Source: Rhinopomastus cyanomelas
Lineage: Eukaryota; Chordata; Aves; Bucerotiformes; Rhinopomastidae
Length of the DNA stretch: 64,000 nucleotides
Direction: 5' to 3'
Assembly: GCA_013400115.1 (NCBI GenBank)
Contig: VXBP01007598.1
Span: 310,001 to 374,000 of the forward strand
Shown: positions 35,176-48,275 of the stretch, one piece after another
How positions within the stretch are numbered: the first letter of the stretch is position 1
Layout of the letters: the number at the start of each line of letters is the position of its first letter
Program-made: the position numbers and the translations under genes
Notes under the pieces: generated by a model
Seen by the model: the letters and a program-made list of their open reading frames with translations, nothing else
Databases searched by the model: none
What the model was told of the DNA's origin: nothing

Positions 35176-36339
35176 TACGCCAGCATGAAAAAAACACGAT
35201 AATCTCATTGCAAGATAACAGACTTTTCTTCTGTTCCCTTTTTTTACATCAGAGACAACATCTACATCCCAAATCTGCAAATAAGGAAGGTATCGCTTGC
35301 ATTAAATGCAGGTAATGGAAGCATACTGAAAAGAGATATAGCAAAGTAATGCTGAGACAAACAGCACAAGAAAACACAAGTATTCAGTGTAAACCTAAGA
35401 ATACGGCACAGAGACATGTAAAAATTTTACTTAATTTGGCACATTAGAAGTTTTCCACGTAGTTTACCTGTTAAGTCTCAAGTGAAACAGGAAAGAATAA
35501 ACTAAATCACAATTAAAACACAACCTACACAACAGTGGGGAAAAAGTCTGCAGAAGTTTAACATTGAAAACATCTTTAAAGACCCTATTAGTTCTTTCTG
35601 GATAAAATAAGACTACTTTCACACTGCAGTTTACAAAATAATCTGACAGCCAGCAAAACTGAGCTCTGAGCTACTAGTTCCTATGAACACCCTACTTTAT
35701 ATTACTTAATCATATTACATATACCAGTACATACAAGCCAATCTAAATATTAAAAATCTCTGATGGGCAAAAAGGAGTAAGAAAACAAGAAAAACATTCT
35801 AGCAAGAAAATTAGGTGATTTTATTTAAAGATATCTGTACAAAGCTGTTAGCATCTTTATTTCTGCTGTGAAAACAGCACTGTAACTGAAGTATCTTCAA
35901 TAATCTTAAAAAAGTTCTCCCTAAAAATGAAGCTAGAAAGAATCTTTAGTCTGTCTGTAGTATTTCAAGAGACAAACACTTCCTGGTAACTGCAGCCCAG
36001 ACTCCCAAACAGCTATTTTTCCCTTCTTTAAAGCAGGTCCATTTGAGGCCATCAATAACGTAGCAAAACCATAAGATGTTTACAGACTAATTTCACCAAA
36101 TGAGATGACAAATTGTTTCCACTTCCTACAGCCTGCTGACATGTTTGGGATTTGAATGTCACTGCAAGACTGAAATGGAACTGAACTAAGACACTGATCC
36201 ACAAATGCGAAATCTCAAATGTTGGCAGTTTTACTTCTGGGACATTCATGGTGACTACATTCCTGCACACAGGCTCACAGCTGTGCAAGCTCGCGCAAGA
36301 CACACGCAGCAAAGGCATTATTTCAGTGTGACCCCACTC

Positions 36340-36360
36340 GCCACCAGAGGGCGCTCGCGG
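36340..36360 (+). promoter_or_regulatory. CTCF-like binding site
   Basis: The sequence GCCACCAGAGGGCGCTCGCG matches the CTCF core CCASYAGRKGGCRC almost perfectly (CCACCAGAGGGCGC at 36341-36354). It sits in a small GC-rich patch within an AT-rich intron. The motif is rare by chance and well known as an insulator or loop-anchor site. Binding in vivo is not shown. Confidence 0.65.
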
Positions 36361-36936
36361 CAGTTTGGTTTGCCAATGACCCAACTCCGGCTTCAAAACA
36401 GATCTAGTTCATTCAGTCAGCTGCTTCTCAGGCTGAAATTGCAGGAATCTACACGTTTTCAGATCTGGTCCAGACTACTTTATTAAGATTCAGCTAAACA
36501 CAGAGGTCATGCCTTTCTATTTCTTTTTTACATATTATTTGTACTGTACTAAGCCACAAAACCTACAAAAAGAGGGGGATTTATAATTTAGAATTTACAA
36601 ACTAGCTCTGCTAAACAGAAAGCAGCTGGAGAGAAAAATAAGTCCTGTGAAGTGAAACTAAAGCATTGTTTTCCTGAGCTACCAAAAGCTGGAAAGTTTT
36701 CCGCACATGCTTACTAGGACTTCACAAGGAAGAATCTGACAACTTTGCTAACTTCAATGGTGTTCTATCTGCAGTGCTGGTAAGGCTCCACTTAAACATG
36801 AATTTTCCTGCAGATGTTTAGCTAGCCCTCAGCAAAAGGCCCAAATTCTTCTCTGTTCTAAGATATTGCTTATTTCTAGCGCTCTGATTTTGTGCCAATG
36901 ATACTTCTATGCTTTGACATTCCTTGATTTACTCAC

Positions 36937-37109
36937 GTTTTTAATGTTCCAGATGTCATGAGTTCTGTCACAAGAACAATACATTTTTTTCCCTTGACTG
37001 TAGACTCCCACGAATCGTAGAATCTGACAATATTGGGATGTTGAAGCCCTTTAAGCATCCCAGCTTCCTCTTTAAACCTTTGTCGCTCTGACTTGGACAG
37101 CTTCCGATC
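36937..37109 (-). CDS. WNK1: WNK1 exon 2: kinase N-lobe, helix C
   Basis: Residues 262-318 plus two bases of Thr319. The acceptor is TTCATTAG|GATCGG and the donor AAAAAC|GTGAGT. The peptide runs DRKLSKSERQRF, then helix C and LKGLQHPNIVRFYDSWES, ending in the hinge region VTELMTSGTLKT. It joins exon 1 in phase 0 and exon 3 after two bases of the Thr codon. The helix-C glutamate that pairs with the catalytic lysine is kept as the second Glu of KEEAGM. The residue two positions on is Gly278, where mammalian WNKs have Glu, as I recall them. Confidence 0.97.
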
Positions 37110-37961
37110 CTAATGAAGAAAAAAAGTACATTAGAAAGCTTTGCTTTACTTCTTACTTAGAGTAGCAGCAATTTGAAAAACAGTGAGATGCAGCAAACAA
37201 GAAAGAATCAGCAGTCTTAAATGCCATTTGCAATTACCTTATATATACTACTTTAAGACATCCTATTATATACCCTTTTTGAAGTATATTTTTCCTTAGT
37301 CTGAGAAGCACTGTGAGTCTGTAGATCATCTCCTCTTCCTGCTCCCTCCATCTGTATTTCAATAAATGTAGTAATTTTCTAACTTGAGTTGGAAGGGGGA
37401 CATAACATCCTCAAATACTCAAGTGTTCAAGAGCAGACAAAACTGGATCATTTAAAGCATCTCTCTCTCATGTTGTAAATGTATAAAACATCCCAACTAA
37501 CGGTAACAGATGGGATTAATCTTCCATACAAGGGTAAAGCATCAAACCTTTCTAACATGTAGTACGTACTACTTAACTATTGAAGTGAATGAGTAGGACT
37601 TTCTTTGATGAAAAGTGTTGACCTCATAATAAGCTGTACATCTCAAGAGAAAACAGTCCCCTTGTGTCACCCAGCATTCTCAGCTTACTAATGCATTACA
37701 CCAGGGCACTGGTCACACCACTCGGATTCACTCGCTGACATAAATCAGAGCCATATGCAGTTTGCATTAAAATAAAGCAGGCCATAGTTAAAGCCCAGAA
37801 TTTTAGAATAACCATTTCTTAAGAGTTATTTAGAAACAACCAGTGACCCCATTGTCAAATCTGAATAAAAGTTTAAGCTACTTTAGGCTTTTCAATTAAA
37901 AGGAGATAGTACAGGGTTTACTTTTGCTGCTCACAATCTCATATTGTCCCTCGAGGCAGCG

Positions 37962-38052
37962 TCACAGAATCACATAACATTAGGGACTGGAAAGGATCTC
38001 AAAAGATCATCTAGTCCAATCCCCCCACCACAGCAGGATCACCTGGTAGTTC
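37962..38052 (-). repeat. CR1 LINE, 3' end
   Basis: Plus strand begins CACAGAATCACATAACATTA and continues GATCATCTAGTCCAATCCCC and CAGCAGGATCACCTGG, the reverse complement of the CR1 3' end. Strongly 5' truncated. Confidence 0.85.
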
Positions 38053-40078
38053 CTACTCTCTTTGTTTACAGGTAAGATGTTTTACTTAACGCTAATGTCT
38101 AAAGCGTTCTATATTCACTTAGATCATTGTTTTTTAAGAGGTTCAGAGTATATGGACAAACTTCATTTTCAGCTGACATTTCAAAAATGGTGTATAGCTG
38201 TAAATTTAATTGTGTATGGTAAGAACACAGCTGCAATGTTCACTTTTATATCACTTTCACAATTAGTCATGTAATATGAACACTTGCATTTGTTTTCATC
38301 CAAACCCTGGATTTTAGACACGTATTTGAATTAAACTTCCTTTATTTGTGCATGCTAACAAGTTATCTACCACAAACACTACAAACCAGTTTTAGACTAC
38401 ACTTTATGTCACTTCTCCCTACCGCTGCACTCCTGTCCCCAAATAGAAACTAACGAGTGCTAATTGCTCTTATCAGCAAACAGAGCCTGAACCCACATGC
38501 GTATTTTGACTCATTTCTCTCTCTGGTCACGTAAATGGTGCCATCATGTTCCCGCAAACAGATCTGTGACATTTACAACAGACCCTCGATACTTAAGAGC
38601 TGGAATAAAACAAAACAACTCGACAACATCACCCACACACATACAAATACATGAAAATACACTAAACTATTTTCAAGTCATGCGTCCTAATGATCTAGGA
38701 CAAGTCTGGACCCACACATGGATCAACAAATTTATCCCAGGAAAGACAGATGCATTTTTGCAACCAAGGAAAGGTCCCACCCTTCAGGTAGCGTGCTCCA
38801 GGGGTAAAAGTGAACATGAAACAGAACTGTATGAAAAAGACACAAGAAGCCTCCGTAAGTCGCAGTATAAAGATGGGTCATTTCTGCATGTATTTGCTGA
38901 AATGCAACTTCGCAAAAGTTGTGATTTCACAACTTAACCTTGTAGTGTCACAAGGCATTCGTTTGGTTAAACGAATCTAATGGTTTTTTATTTTTATCTC
39001 TAAATCAAGTAGTCAGAAACAGAAGACACAGCATGTTTTTCCATAAGCCTGGGAAACGTGAGGAATATTAAAGAAACCACCATTTTATAATAAGCTACAA
39101 CTGTATGAAGAAACCAAGTCAACAACATATGGCTTGCTATCCTATCCTTCCAAGATGAATTCATTTTTCAATTCCTAATAATAAAACAATGGACATTCTC
39201 CTCCCCATCTTTACCATAAGGAAGAAACCTTAGACAAGATGAAGTCCTAGGAATGTGATTTGTTAACTTCCAACTTGTTTCCAACCACAAGCCAAGCAGA
39301 TATAGTCTAAATATTTAAAAATATACAAAGCTGTAAAATTGTAGGACAGTTTGATTCCTAAAATGCATTTAACTGCACTGTGAAGTGGCCATAATTGTTC
39401 TTCCTGCACTCACAGCTCACTCAAGGATCACATCCCAACCACTGGAACGCCCTACAGACAGACTGAAACAGACACATCAAGGCCACTCCATTCATTTCAT
39501 TCATTCCTTTCCACCTACATTAAACCACTTTGACAAGCCATGACAAACAGCAAGGCTTCCTGGCACGTGACCTATGGTTCTGCAATGCCAGGGGCCTGAA
39601 AAGAGACAGGCATCAAATGAAAGAATCGTCCATCTCAGAACAATTCAAGAAGCTTTTCTTGGCTGTTTTGCATTTATCCATGTACTTCCCCTCTGACTTC
39701 TGGTCAGGAAAGAGCTACCAAAGGTGTTTATGTTGCCCAATGTAAAGCAGGGATCTTGGTCATTCATGGTAAAACTAGGTATAGGATTACTCCTTCACTA
39801 AGGTACTTAACTTACAGGTGCATGAATTATAGATAGAATTGTTAGCACCCTACTTGAATTGCAAAACCATCCCGAAACACAGTCCCCAGCTTAGCTATTG
39901 CACCAACAATAAAGCTCATAAGCAAAAAAAAGAGCTATATTCCTTTGGTGAGGTTTTTCAGTCAAGGCTTAGTAACTACTCAGCCTCTTTAATGAGCAGA
40001 CATTAAATTTTTGGCACCTAGATTTCAGCTGGGTTGCTCACCTAGCCATTGAGTCCACTGAGTAAGTTTTCATACTTT

Positions 40079-40175
40079 CCTAGCCAGCCTGATCTAGGGT
40101 GGGGTGTCCCTGCCCATGGTAGGGGAGTTGCAACTGGATGATCCTGGGGTCTCTTCTAACCCAGACTGACTGTAT
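40079..40175 (+). repeat. Older CR1 LINE 3' fragment
   Basis: TAGCCAGCCTGATCTAGGGT, then GTCCCTGCCCATGG and AACTGGATGATCCTGGGGTC, belong to a different CR1 subfamily from the neighbouring copy that follows it. Confidence 0.75.
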
Positions 40176-40179
40176 GACT

Positions 40180-40269
40180 TGACCTAGGTGATCCTGCTGT
40201 GGCAGGGGGATTGGACTAGATGATCTTTTGAGGTCCCTTCCAATCCCTAATGATTCTATTCTATTCTAT
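40180..40269 (+). repeat. CR1 LINE 3' end with ATTCT tail
   Basis: GACCTAGGTGATCCTGCTGT, then GATTGGACTAGATGATCTTT, and a CCAATCCCTAATGATTCTAT end that runs into a short ATTCT repeat. It seems to have inserted beside the older CR1 just upstream. Confidence 0.88.
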
Positions 40270-41302
40270 AATCATTTAGGACACATTGCACTTCACTCTC
40301 AAACAAACAAGGCAACAAACAAGGTACTAGCTTTCTGCATAACCCTCTGTTAGATCCAGAAATTCTGTTTAGCTATATTGCAGGTATAGTTAATGGTGGT
40401 TGTTTTATTGGTTGTTTGGATTTTTTTTAATTAAATTACTTTACAGCAACACTATGTAGCTGTCATGCCAACAGATGGACTAGAAACCAGACAAAGAAAA
40501 ATTAGTAGCAATGAACTGTCTTTAAATGGTTTCATCTGCAAATGCACAGCCATAACAGACTTCAGAGTGCTGTTGAATTACAGATAGCCTGGTCCACAAC
40601 CAAGGTAAATTATCTATGGGTGCTGAGGTTACATGAAGCAGCATTTTATCAAGCTTTCCAACTGTCTGATCATTTGGGGGAAGACACTGCTGCATCCAGC
40701 CTCTTATTCAAAGAAAGTAGTAGTATACTGAACAGACAAGCGTTCTTCTGTGTGCATTTCTGCAGCATATGAGAAAGGCTTTGCAAGCCTTTTAGGCAAG
40801 GTTAATGAGGGGTCATCAGAGGAGAAGCTAGTGAGACTGTGCTCTGATATTCAGCACTGTTAATGGAACTGAGGCTTGGAGGGCTGCAGTGTTCCGCAGT
40901 GTTCTCATCCTGAAAAAATCTAGCAGTTAAGAGGAAAAAAAAAAGAGCACAGTGACCATTGTGTAAGATTAACAAAACATTAACAAAGAATCCACTGATC
41001 TTACAAAGAGTATACCATTATAACTGGCACCTAGGAACTGAACTAAGGGTGCACAAGAACTGCATCTAGTTTTCTGTGGCAATACATAAACCACTTCAGA
41101 CTTTCCACTGGTAAAGACTAGGTGAAGAGGAAAAGTAAGGGAGGGGGAAGAGACTGTTCAAAACGCATTTCCACACTGCAACAGACATGAAAACTGATCA
41201 ACGATCTACACAGCTTTTTCTACTAGTATGCCTTCCTACAAGTCATTGAACACAAAGTATTGATTAAATGGAGCTAAACAGCTGCTGCTCAAGTATGCAT
41301 CT

Positions 41303-41445
41303 ATGCCAAACAACCCCAGTTCCTGCAGCCAGTCCTTGCAAGGTTTGTGCTCTAGAGCCTTCATCAGCTTAACTGCCCTTCCCCTGGACATGCTCCAGCA
41401 CCTCAATGTCTTTCTTGTAGTGAAGGGCCCAAAACTTTCCCATCT
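41303..41445 (-). repeat. CR1 LINE internal fragment
   Basis: Plus-strand TTGTGCTCTAGAGCCTTCAT, CCCCTGGACATGCTCCAGCA and CTTTCTTGTAGTGAAGGGCC are the reverse complement of the 3' part of the CR1 reverse transcriptase region. No 3' terminus. Confidence 0.75.
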
Positions 41446-44065
41446 CTTTCCTTCTCACCTTAATTTGAAGATGGAAGACAAAGTACCTGAGGACAGGTAG
41501 CAGAATGAAACACAATCCCAAGTTATAACTCGCTGAAAGTGCAACTTGGCAAGTCTCTAACAATAAGGATCAGTTTTACATAAGCTACAGACAATTCTTA
41601 GTGGAATCGGCAAACAAACTTGAGAAAAGAAGCACTTCAGTATAATATACATATCTAACGCCATGGAAAAGAGTAAACATAATGCAGTTACCTATTATAC
41701 CTTTCCTGATTAAGGTAAATACTTTTGGTATAGGCTTCCCCTTACATGAGGTATTGAAAATGCTTTCAACTTCAGTAGACAGCCGAAGTGACAAGCTGAG
41801 GAATTACTCACATTGGTTGTACAGTTTCCTGGTCAGGTAGAAACATCTACCTGTACATTATCTTCTGTATTTTCATTTCTGGCATTTCAATACTGGATTC
41901 ATTAGAAGGTAGGTAGTTTTTTTAAAAGCACACCAAAATGGCTTCTTGTTTTTTACCTCTTGCCACTGATATTGGTAAATGATACAGCAAACATATGCAA
42001 GTTTACTGCTACTGCTGCTCTAAGGTTAGACTAAAAGAAATGAATTATGATGATACTTGGGTAAACAGATGACAGCAGGAAGAGGAGTAAGGAAATCAAA
42101 CACTCAATGCTGAGTCGGCAGGGGGGGAAAAAGAGACTTCTTCAGAGTAAATCCTGACTGATGAAGTCAATTATACATCTCCTGTAAGAATCAATACTGG
42201 AATAAGCTTTAAAAACACAAGAAACACAACTCTGTCTTGACACTGAAGGACAAGTATGTGCAACTAATATCTTTTTTTGACTTGCACGTTTTAGGTTTGA
42301 TGAAGTTATGATTCATCACCACCACTTACATTCCTCTGAAGTCAAGGTTGCTTCCCACTTTCACATGATGCAGTAGCACCTGTGCTAGCAGTAGTAGTAG
42401 CAGCACATAAGACACCTGGTGGCAGCAACGTCATAAACTTAACCTAAGCTCCAATGTACATTCTCAGTGACTCTCCTGAAAACAGAAGAGTCTTCAGAAC
42501 TTAGATTGGTGTCTTCCTGCACAAAGTTCTAGCATCCTTACATATAGCTGAGCTGTAAGTAGTCACATTTATACAGTCCTTTCAGGTCTTCAGCTGGGAA
42601 AAAGAAAGTTGGCTAAACCTTTATGTTTCCAGGATCCCATAATTCATTAAAACATTCACAGTAAGTCTATTACTAATATTGTTATAACTGTAAAGGAAGA
42701 AGGGAATAGGAAATAACTGGTACACACAAACTTTTTTTTGAAAAAAAGGAAGTTAGGAACACTATCAGAGATGAGCTCACTGACTTTATGAGATAGGAAG
42801 TCATTCTGCCTCGCTTCCTCACACGGAACAAATGGCAGAAGTGCATTCAGAAGTGTAAGAGCACACAATTACAACACGCACCAAGAACAGTGCAGCAGAA
42901 AAACACTTTTGTTTCTCTGCAAGGTTTCAGAAGATCAGAACATTCCTTCTTTATGTAAGGTCACAAGAAATCTTGAAGTACACACCCAATAACAAAGTTT
43001 ATCTTTTGTGACACTAGCAGTGTGGGATTTCTGTTTTCAGCAACGCCGAAGATTATTATGGTGCTATACCAGTGCACTTCAAGTACAATAATACATGGAA
43101 GGCTCATACCCAATGCTTACCAGAGAACAAGATGTATGCATGCTGGCTCAGGGACTGGGACAACCTATACCTCCAATCTCTGAGGTGAGAGAAGAGAACC
43201 TGTACAGCTCCAAAGGGCTTGATTAGTCTGTCTGGCTCAGCTTGTGTAGATTTTTGTTTCCACTTAAAAGTGCCTGGCACACACCTCACTTTTCCGAGGA
43301 AAAGACTCAATACCTGTGAGTCTCTTTTGGATTAACAACTCGTTTTCCAGAGTTGTGTTGTGTATGAGTACACCCATCAATACAAGTCTATACTACTGCT
43401 CTCCTCACTTTCTCACATTAGCACAAGTATTCATAGGCTAAGCAGGCCAAACTGAAGAACTGAAGCAAATTCCTCTTCTATAGAAAACAATGACTAAAAT
43501 TTCTCAGTACATTGCTTAATCTCATAATTTCCTTTGGCAAGCTTGCACTCTACAGAGTACAGCCATGAAAACCATGCAGCAGCTTCAGAGAAAACAAAGA
43601 ACTATAGTGATACTTGATCAAATCAATTACACGTTTTCCTTTGAACTCCACACAAACTGTAAGTGAAACAATTTTAAACAGTAGATATGGTTTAGACATG
43701 ACATCTAAACCTATGGTTTAGACGTGACATGCTTTGGAATCTCTCAGGTCCTCAGGAATCTAGTCTAAGAATGGCAAGCAACTGTTTAGGCTTCAGTCAT
43801 TTCTATTCTAGGGTTGCTCTAGGCAACCCTGTGTTTCCTTAGAGAGAACCACGGAAAAGAGATAGCTAAATGTTGTATCCAATTTATTCATCCTAATAGG
43901 CTCAACACAAGAAACAGTAATCAAAACGCTTGTCTAAAAAAAAAAAATTAGAACTGAGAACTCATCTATTTACTTTCACTTTAAAATTGCTACTTGATCC
44001 ACGGAAGACAAATTGGTAAGTTGGCTAACTGATACGAGTTCACAAGAAGACTGATGCACACACAC

Positions 44066-44275
44066 ACAATATTAGGGGTTGGAAGGGACCGCCAGAGCTC
44101 ATCAAGTCCATCCCCTTTGCTTGAGCAGGATCACAGAACCTGGGGCAGGTCGCACAAGAACATATCCAGATAGATCCTGAAAATCTCCACAACCTCCCTG
44201 GGTAGCTAGCCTCTTCCAGTGCTCTCTGACCCTTACACTAAACAACTTTTTCCTCACACTGAGGTTGAAATTCCA
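44066..44275 (-). repeat. CR1 LINE 3' fragment
   Basis: Plus strand ATTAGGGGTTGGAAGGGACC, then TGAGCAGGATCACAGAACCT and TCTTCCAGTGCTCTCTGACC, the reverse complement of a CR1 3' end. Confidence 0.85.
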
Positions 44276-44757
44276 GTACTCTTAGATCCATACACCAAAA
44301 TTAATTATTAGTTGCGTTAAACCTTGCTTTCTGAGAACCACAACTCCACCTGAACACACTTGTGTTCAGCAAGTCTGCATACACACACAGCCACAGAAGC
44401 TGCAACTGAAATGAAAGTGGTTTGTTAGAACACTTATGTGGCTTTTCTAATACTGCCTCTCTTGCTTCAGTAGCAATAACTACATTTCAGTGGGGATGAG
44501 TACATAAATAGATTTGAGACATTCTGTATTTCTGTTTCATTTGAAGTCTTTGCCCTACACCACACAACCCCAAAAAACATCTCATTAAAACAATTTAAAT
44601 TATACTAATCTCTGGACAGATACCTAAGAGAGCAGCCACACTAATTTCCAGTACAGAAGACTCCTGGCAACTACCAGGCAAGAGGATTCAAGCAGAATCC
44701 GTACAAAGTTCATATAAGCATCAGAGAGAACCACTTCATTTGCCCATCCTCTGTTGT

Positions 44758-44803
44758 TCACAGAATCATTAGGGATTGGAAGGGACCTGGAAAGATCATG
44801 CAG
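44758..44803 (-). repeat. Very short CR1 LINE 3' end
   Basis: CACAGAATCATTAGGGATTG and GGAAGGGACCTGGAAAGATC mark the extreme 3' end of a CR1 in reverse orientation. Confidence 0.8.
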
Positions 44804-46934
44804 AAGGAAGAGACCAACAAGCTGACCAACAAGCAAAAGCTGTACAGATGAATAAGCCTCAGAGCATACAGTCCTATCTTCAAAGCTGTTAAGACTGAAA
44901 AATTGATGAATAGGCTTCTTCAAACTGAGTCACAACATACCTACCCGTCAGAAACAGGCATTCCCCTTGTGAATTCACTTTGCAAGTAATAAAATCCAGA
45001 TTGTACAGCAAAGAAAGAACTGTAGTTCTCCCTCGCCTGCTCATGCCCAAAGCATTTCTACTACAGAGGCTGTGCTAGTTTATGCCATTTAAATCTCTCC
45101 TATGTTTCCAACACATGTTGAATCTCATCAAAACTTACTTGCTGAAGGTTCACATAACCCTAAGATGTGTTTGGCTCCACATCTGCAGAGCAAATTAAGG
45201 CTTGATACAAACCAAACCAAGATAGTTTGAGCACTTTCAACATACTGAATTGCTGACTCAGTCCAAATGACTCCATTTCAGAATTAGTCACACGTACAAG
45301 GTGGTAAGGTGGAAACTGAAATTTGTGCCACTCTGAACTCTGTATCTCAACTGAATTCACTAAGCTTGCATCTAAATAAAGACTTCCTAAGAGATCTACA
45401 ACTGTGATCAGCTTTGCAGACACAGAGTGCTTTTCTCCAAAATTCATGTTCCTTCCAAAGACAGTGGAACACGATACTATTGTAAGAATACAGTAAAGTT
45501 TAAGACCACAGAAGAAACTGTAGCTACAAGTATCCAGCATTTCATTTTTTAAAACAGAGGGCACAATTTCCAGGTAATCCAAGAAATAAGTGCCTTTTCC
45601 ATTTATAAGCTCCTGCCAACCCTTCCTTCCAAAGCACTTTCAAGTTTCCACTTCCCAGGAGGAGCAAACAACATTAGACATAGCACAGACCAGGCTCTGA
45701 GCTAATTAAAAAAGAATTCCCATACAATGTCCTAGATATTAAACACTAGAACAGAGCTAAAAGCAGTCAACTACTACTATGATTACAGCTACATTTAGGC
45801 TGTTTAAACTTCTTGCACTTGTTTCCTTTACTTTTGTTTAGTTTCAAAACCAATTCAAAAAACTTCCATTAAACATTTCTCTAAACCTGCAGTCTGTACA
45901 GTGCTTGCTGGTGGCCCTACTGCATACAGCACAAAGAGTCCAGTTTGAAGCTTAAACTGAAACCCATGTATTTTAAAATAGACAGAAAAGGATAATTGTC
46001 AAATCTAGTAAATACAAATTTACTACATGAAGCCATTTGAACAGTATATTTTTATATATGTTTGTATCAGGCTAATAAATACAACATACCTGTACCATAG
46101 CTAGATCTCCATCATATGAACACTGAGGTTAAGAGCTGCAGTCTGCTGCTTCTGCAATAATACAGACTGCTGCTCCACAAAAGCTTTACCACTTGGAAAC
46201 TTCAATGCCTCCTCCTCCAGAGAGCAAGCCATTTGTCAGGCTATTAGCTTACCCACTTGCAACAAAACCAACGGAAATATAATAATGCTGTACAAAAATC
46301 ACACATTTTAAAAATAAAACCAACACACATCAAGTTGAATAAGCTGCTTTATAAGGTGCCATATGGATGCTAACAGACTACTGACAGCCTAGAACATGGA
46401 TCAAGTGTTTAGTTAAAAAAACAAAACACTTTCTAGATTAGGCTTAATTGGTATTTATTTTAAAGCTTTTAAAACTATTTACTTGCAAATACTTCCTCTG
46501 TGTGAAGACAATCTACCTGTCTCAACACTACTTTTAAGTCTCTACTTCACAACTGTGAAGGAGAAAGCTGAAGGTACCAATGGACACCTCAATGCAAGTG
46601 CTTTTCTCTGAAGCATCTTTACACAATGTCTGAAGCATCTCACACAATGATGCTCAAGACAAGCATGTGGCTTGACACCAGTTCAGTTTAGTAACTGAAG
46701 GCAGGCCATTTTAACAGGAATCAAACTTAAGCAAAGCTAGTATTAGTTCCATGCATCCTGGTAGAGCATTTAAAACTCATGAACACTGTCAGTATAGAGC
46801 ACCACCAATACCTCTCTTCCCGAGACACCTTGCAAAATTGCAGACCACTACAGAATGAAACTCCAGGGAAGTTACACACTTATGGCTCTAGAACAGACCT
46901 CCCAACCTGCTTAAGTTCAAAAAGTGAACTGAGC

Positions 46935-47008
46935 ACAGTTCCTGCTCTGCAAGGGGTTTGGACTAAACGATCTCCAGAGCTCCCTTCCAATGCCTACTAT
47001 TCTATGAT
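46935..47008 (+). repeat. CR1 LINE 3' end
   Basis: GGGTTTGGACTAAACGATCT followed by CTCCCTTCCAATGCCTACTA and TTCTATGA, a diverged CR1 3' terminus. Confidence 0.75.
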
Positions 47009-47631
47009 TTTGATTCCCAATACTGGATGAATGAACTGTATTCAACCTGTTAAGAAGAGAAGACATTCATACAAACCGCATACCCCTCAGTGCGTTGCAG
47101 TTGACGTATCACAACAACACATAAAACCAACTTCTCAGTTCTGGGCTCTCAGACAGAGACTCTTCCCATTTCAGTACAGTCCAGGTTAAATCCAAAGATT
47201 TAATGGACATCATTTATTTCAAGAGTATTTCCAGTGACTGACAAGAATAGACTTTATCAGAGAGATACATACTGTCCCTTAGATAAAGGTCAGCAATTCT
47301 ACTCGAGGAATCCAGCCCATCACATACACAAAAGACATCCATGAAATTGCAGACTTTTGGAAGAGGCAATAGTACTAACTGGAGACAAAAGTAAGATCCA
47401 TGTAGACAAAATAACTCAACCAGACAACATTTTGGTGGTTTATTCTAGGAGGACATGGGTTGTAGGGGTTTCTGGGTGGGGAGGGAAGGGGTATTGAGGC
47501 ATGCAGAGACTAGGACCCAACAGTTTAGTCACTTGCATCTACTGTTCCATTGTTAACATCAGACACTAAAAATACCTAAAGTAACCCTTTAAACTAGAAA
47601 GCTTTTTAGAGCAACAGGCACAACTCACACA

Positions 47632-48275
47632 GTATCTTTGGTTAGGAAAGACCTTCAAGATTATCAACCTGGCACTGCTAGGTTACCCCTAAACCATGTC
47701 CCTAAGCACTATGCCCATCTGCCTTTTAAATACACCACTGGCCTGAGAAGCCTGTTCCTATGTCTGTTAACCCTTCCAGTGAAGAAATTCCTCCTAATAC
47801 AAACCTCTCTTGGTGTAGCTTACAACCATTTCCTCTGGTTCTATCACTTGCCACCAGGGAGAAAAGCCTGCCTGGCAACTCATTTCAACCTCCTTTCAGG
47901 TAGTTCTGAAGATTGGTAAGTCTCTCCCTCAGCCTCTTTTTTTTTTTAGGCTAAGCAACCCCAGCTCCCTCCACTGCTCCTTGGAGGACTTGTGCTCCAG
48001 ACCCTTCACGAACCTCACTGCTCTTTCGGTGGACACATTCCAGCACTTGTAAGTCCTTCTTGTACTGAGTGGCACAAAACTGAACACAATATTCAAGGTG
48101 CAGCCCCACTAGCGCAGAATACAGAGGATGATCACCTCTCTGCTCCTGCTGGCCACACTACCTCTGATACAAGCCAGAATGCCTCTGGTGCTCTTGGCCA
48201 CCTGGGCATACTGTTAGCTCATACTGACACGATTGTCAATCAGTACTCCCAGATAGTTTTCTGACATTGAGCTTT
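47632..48275 (-). repeat. CR1 LINE, about 640 bp
   Basis: Plus strand carries the reverse complement of the CR1 3' untranslated and late reverse transcriptase region, for example CTTACAACCATTTCCTCTGG, TGCTCCAGACCCTTCACGAA and CACTAGCGCAGAATACAGAG. It includes a T run inserted near 47938-47948. One of the two longest copies in the window. Confidence 0.85.

Larger units (their letters stand above)
33232..36936 (-). other. WNK1: WNK1 intron 2
   Basis: Contains a degenerate CR1 (34985-35175) and a CTCF-like site (36340-36360). Nothing else recognised. Confidence 0.75.

Noticed and set aside
38497..38937. 146-residue plus-strand open frame in intron 1
   Set aside because: No recognisable domain, no splice context and ordinary intronic composition; chance frame.
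45160..45582. 140-residue minus-strand open frame in intron 1
   Set aside because: No similarity recognised, no flanking splice sites that fit the WNK1 frame, not conserved in character.
47861..47880. Second CTCF-like string (CCACCAGGGAGA)
   Set aside because: Lacks the GGC part of the core and lies inside a CR1 copy.
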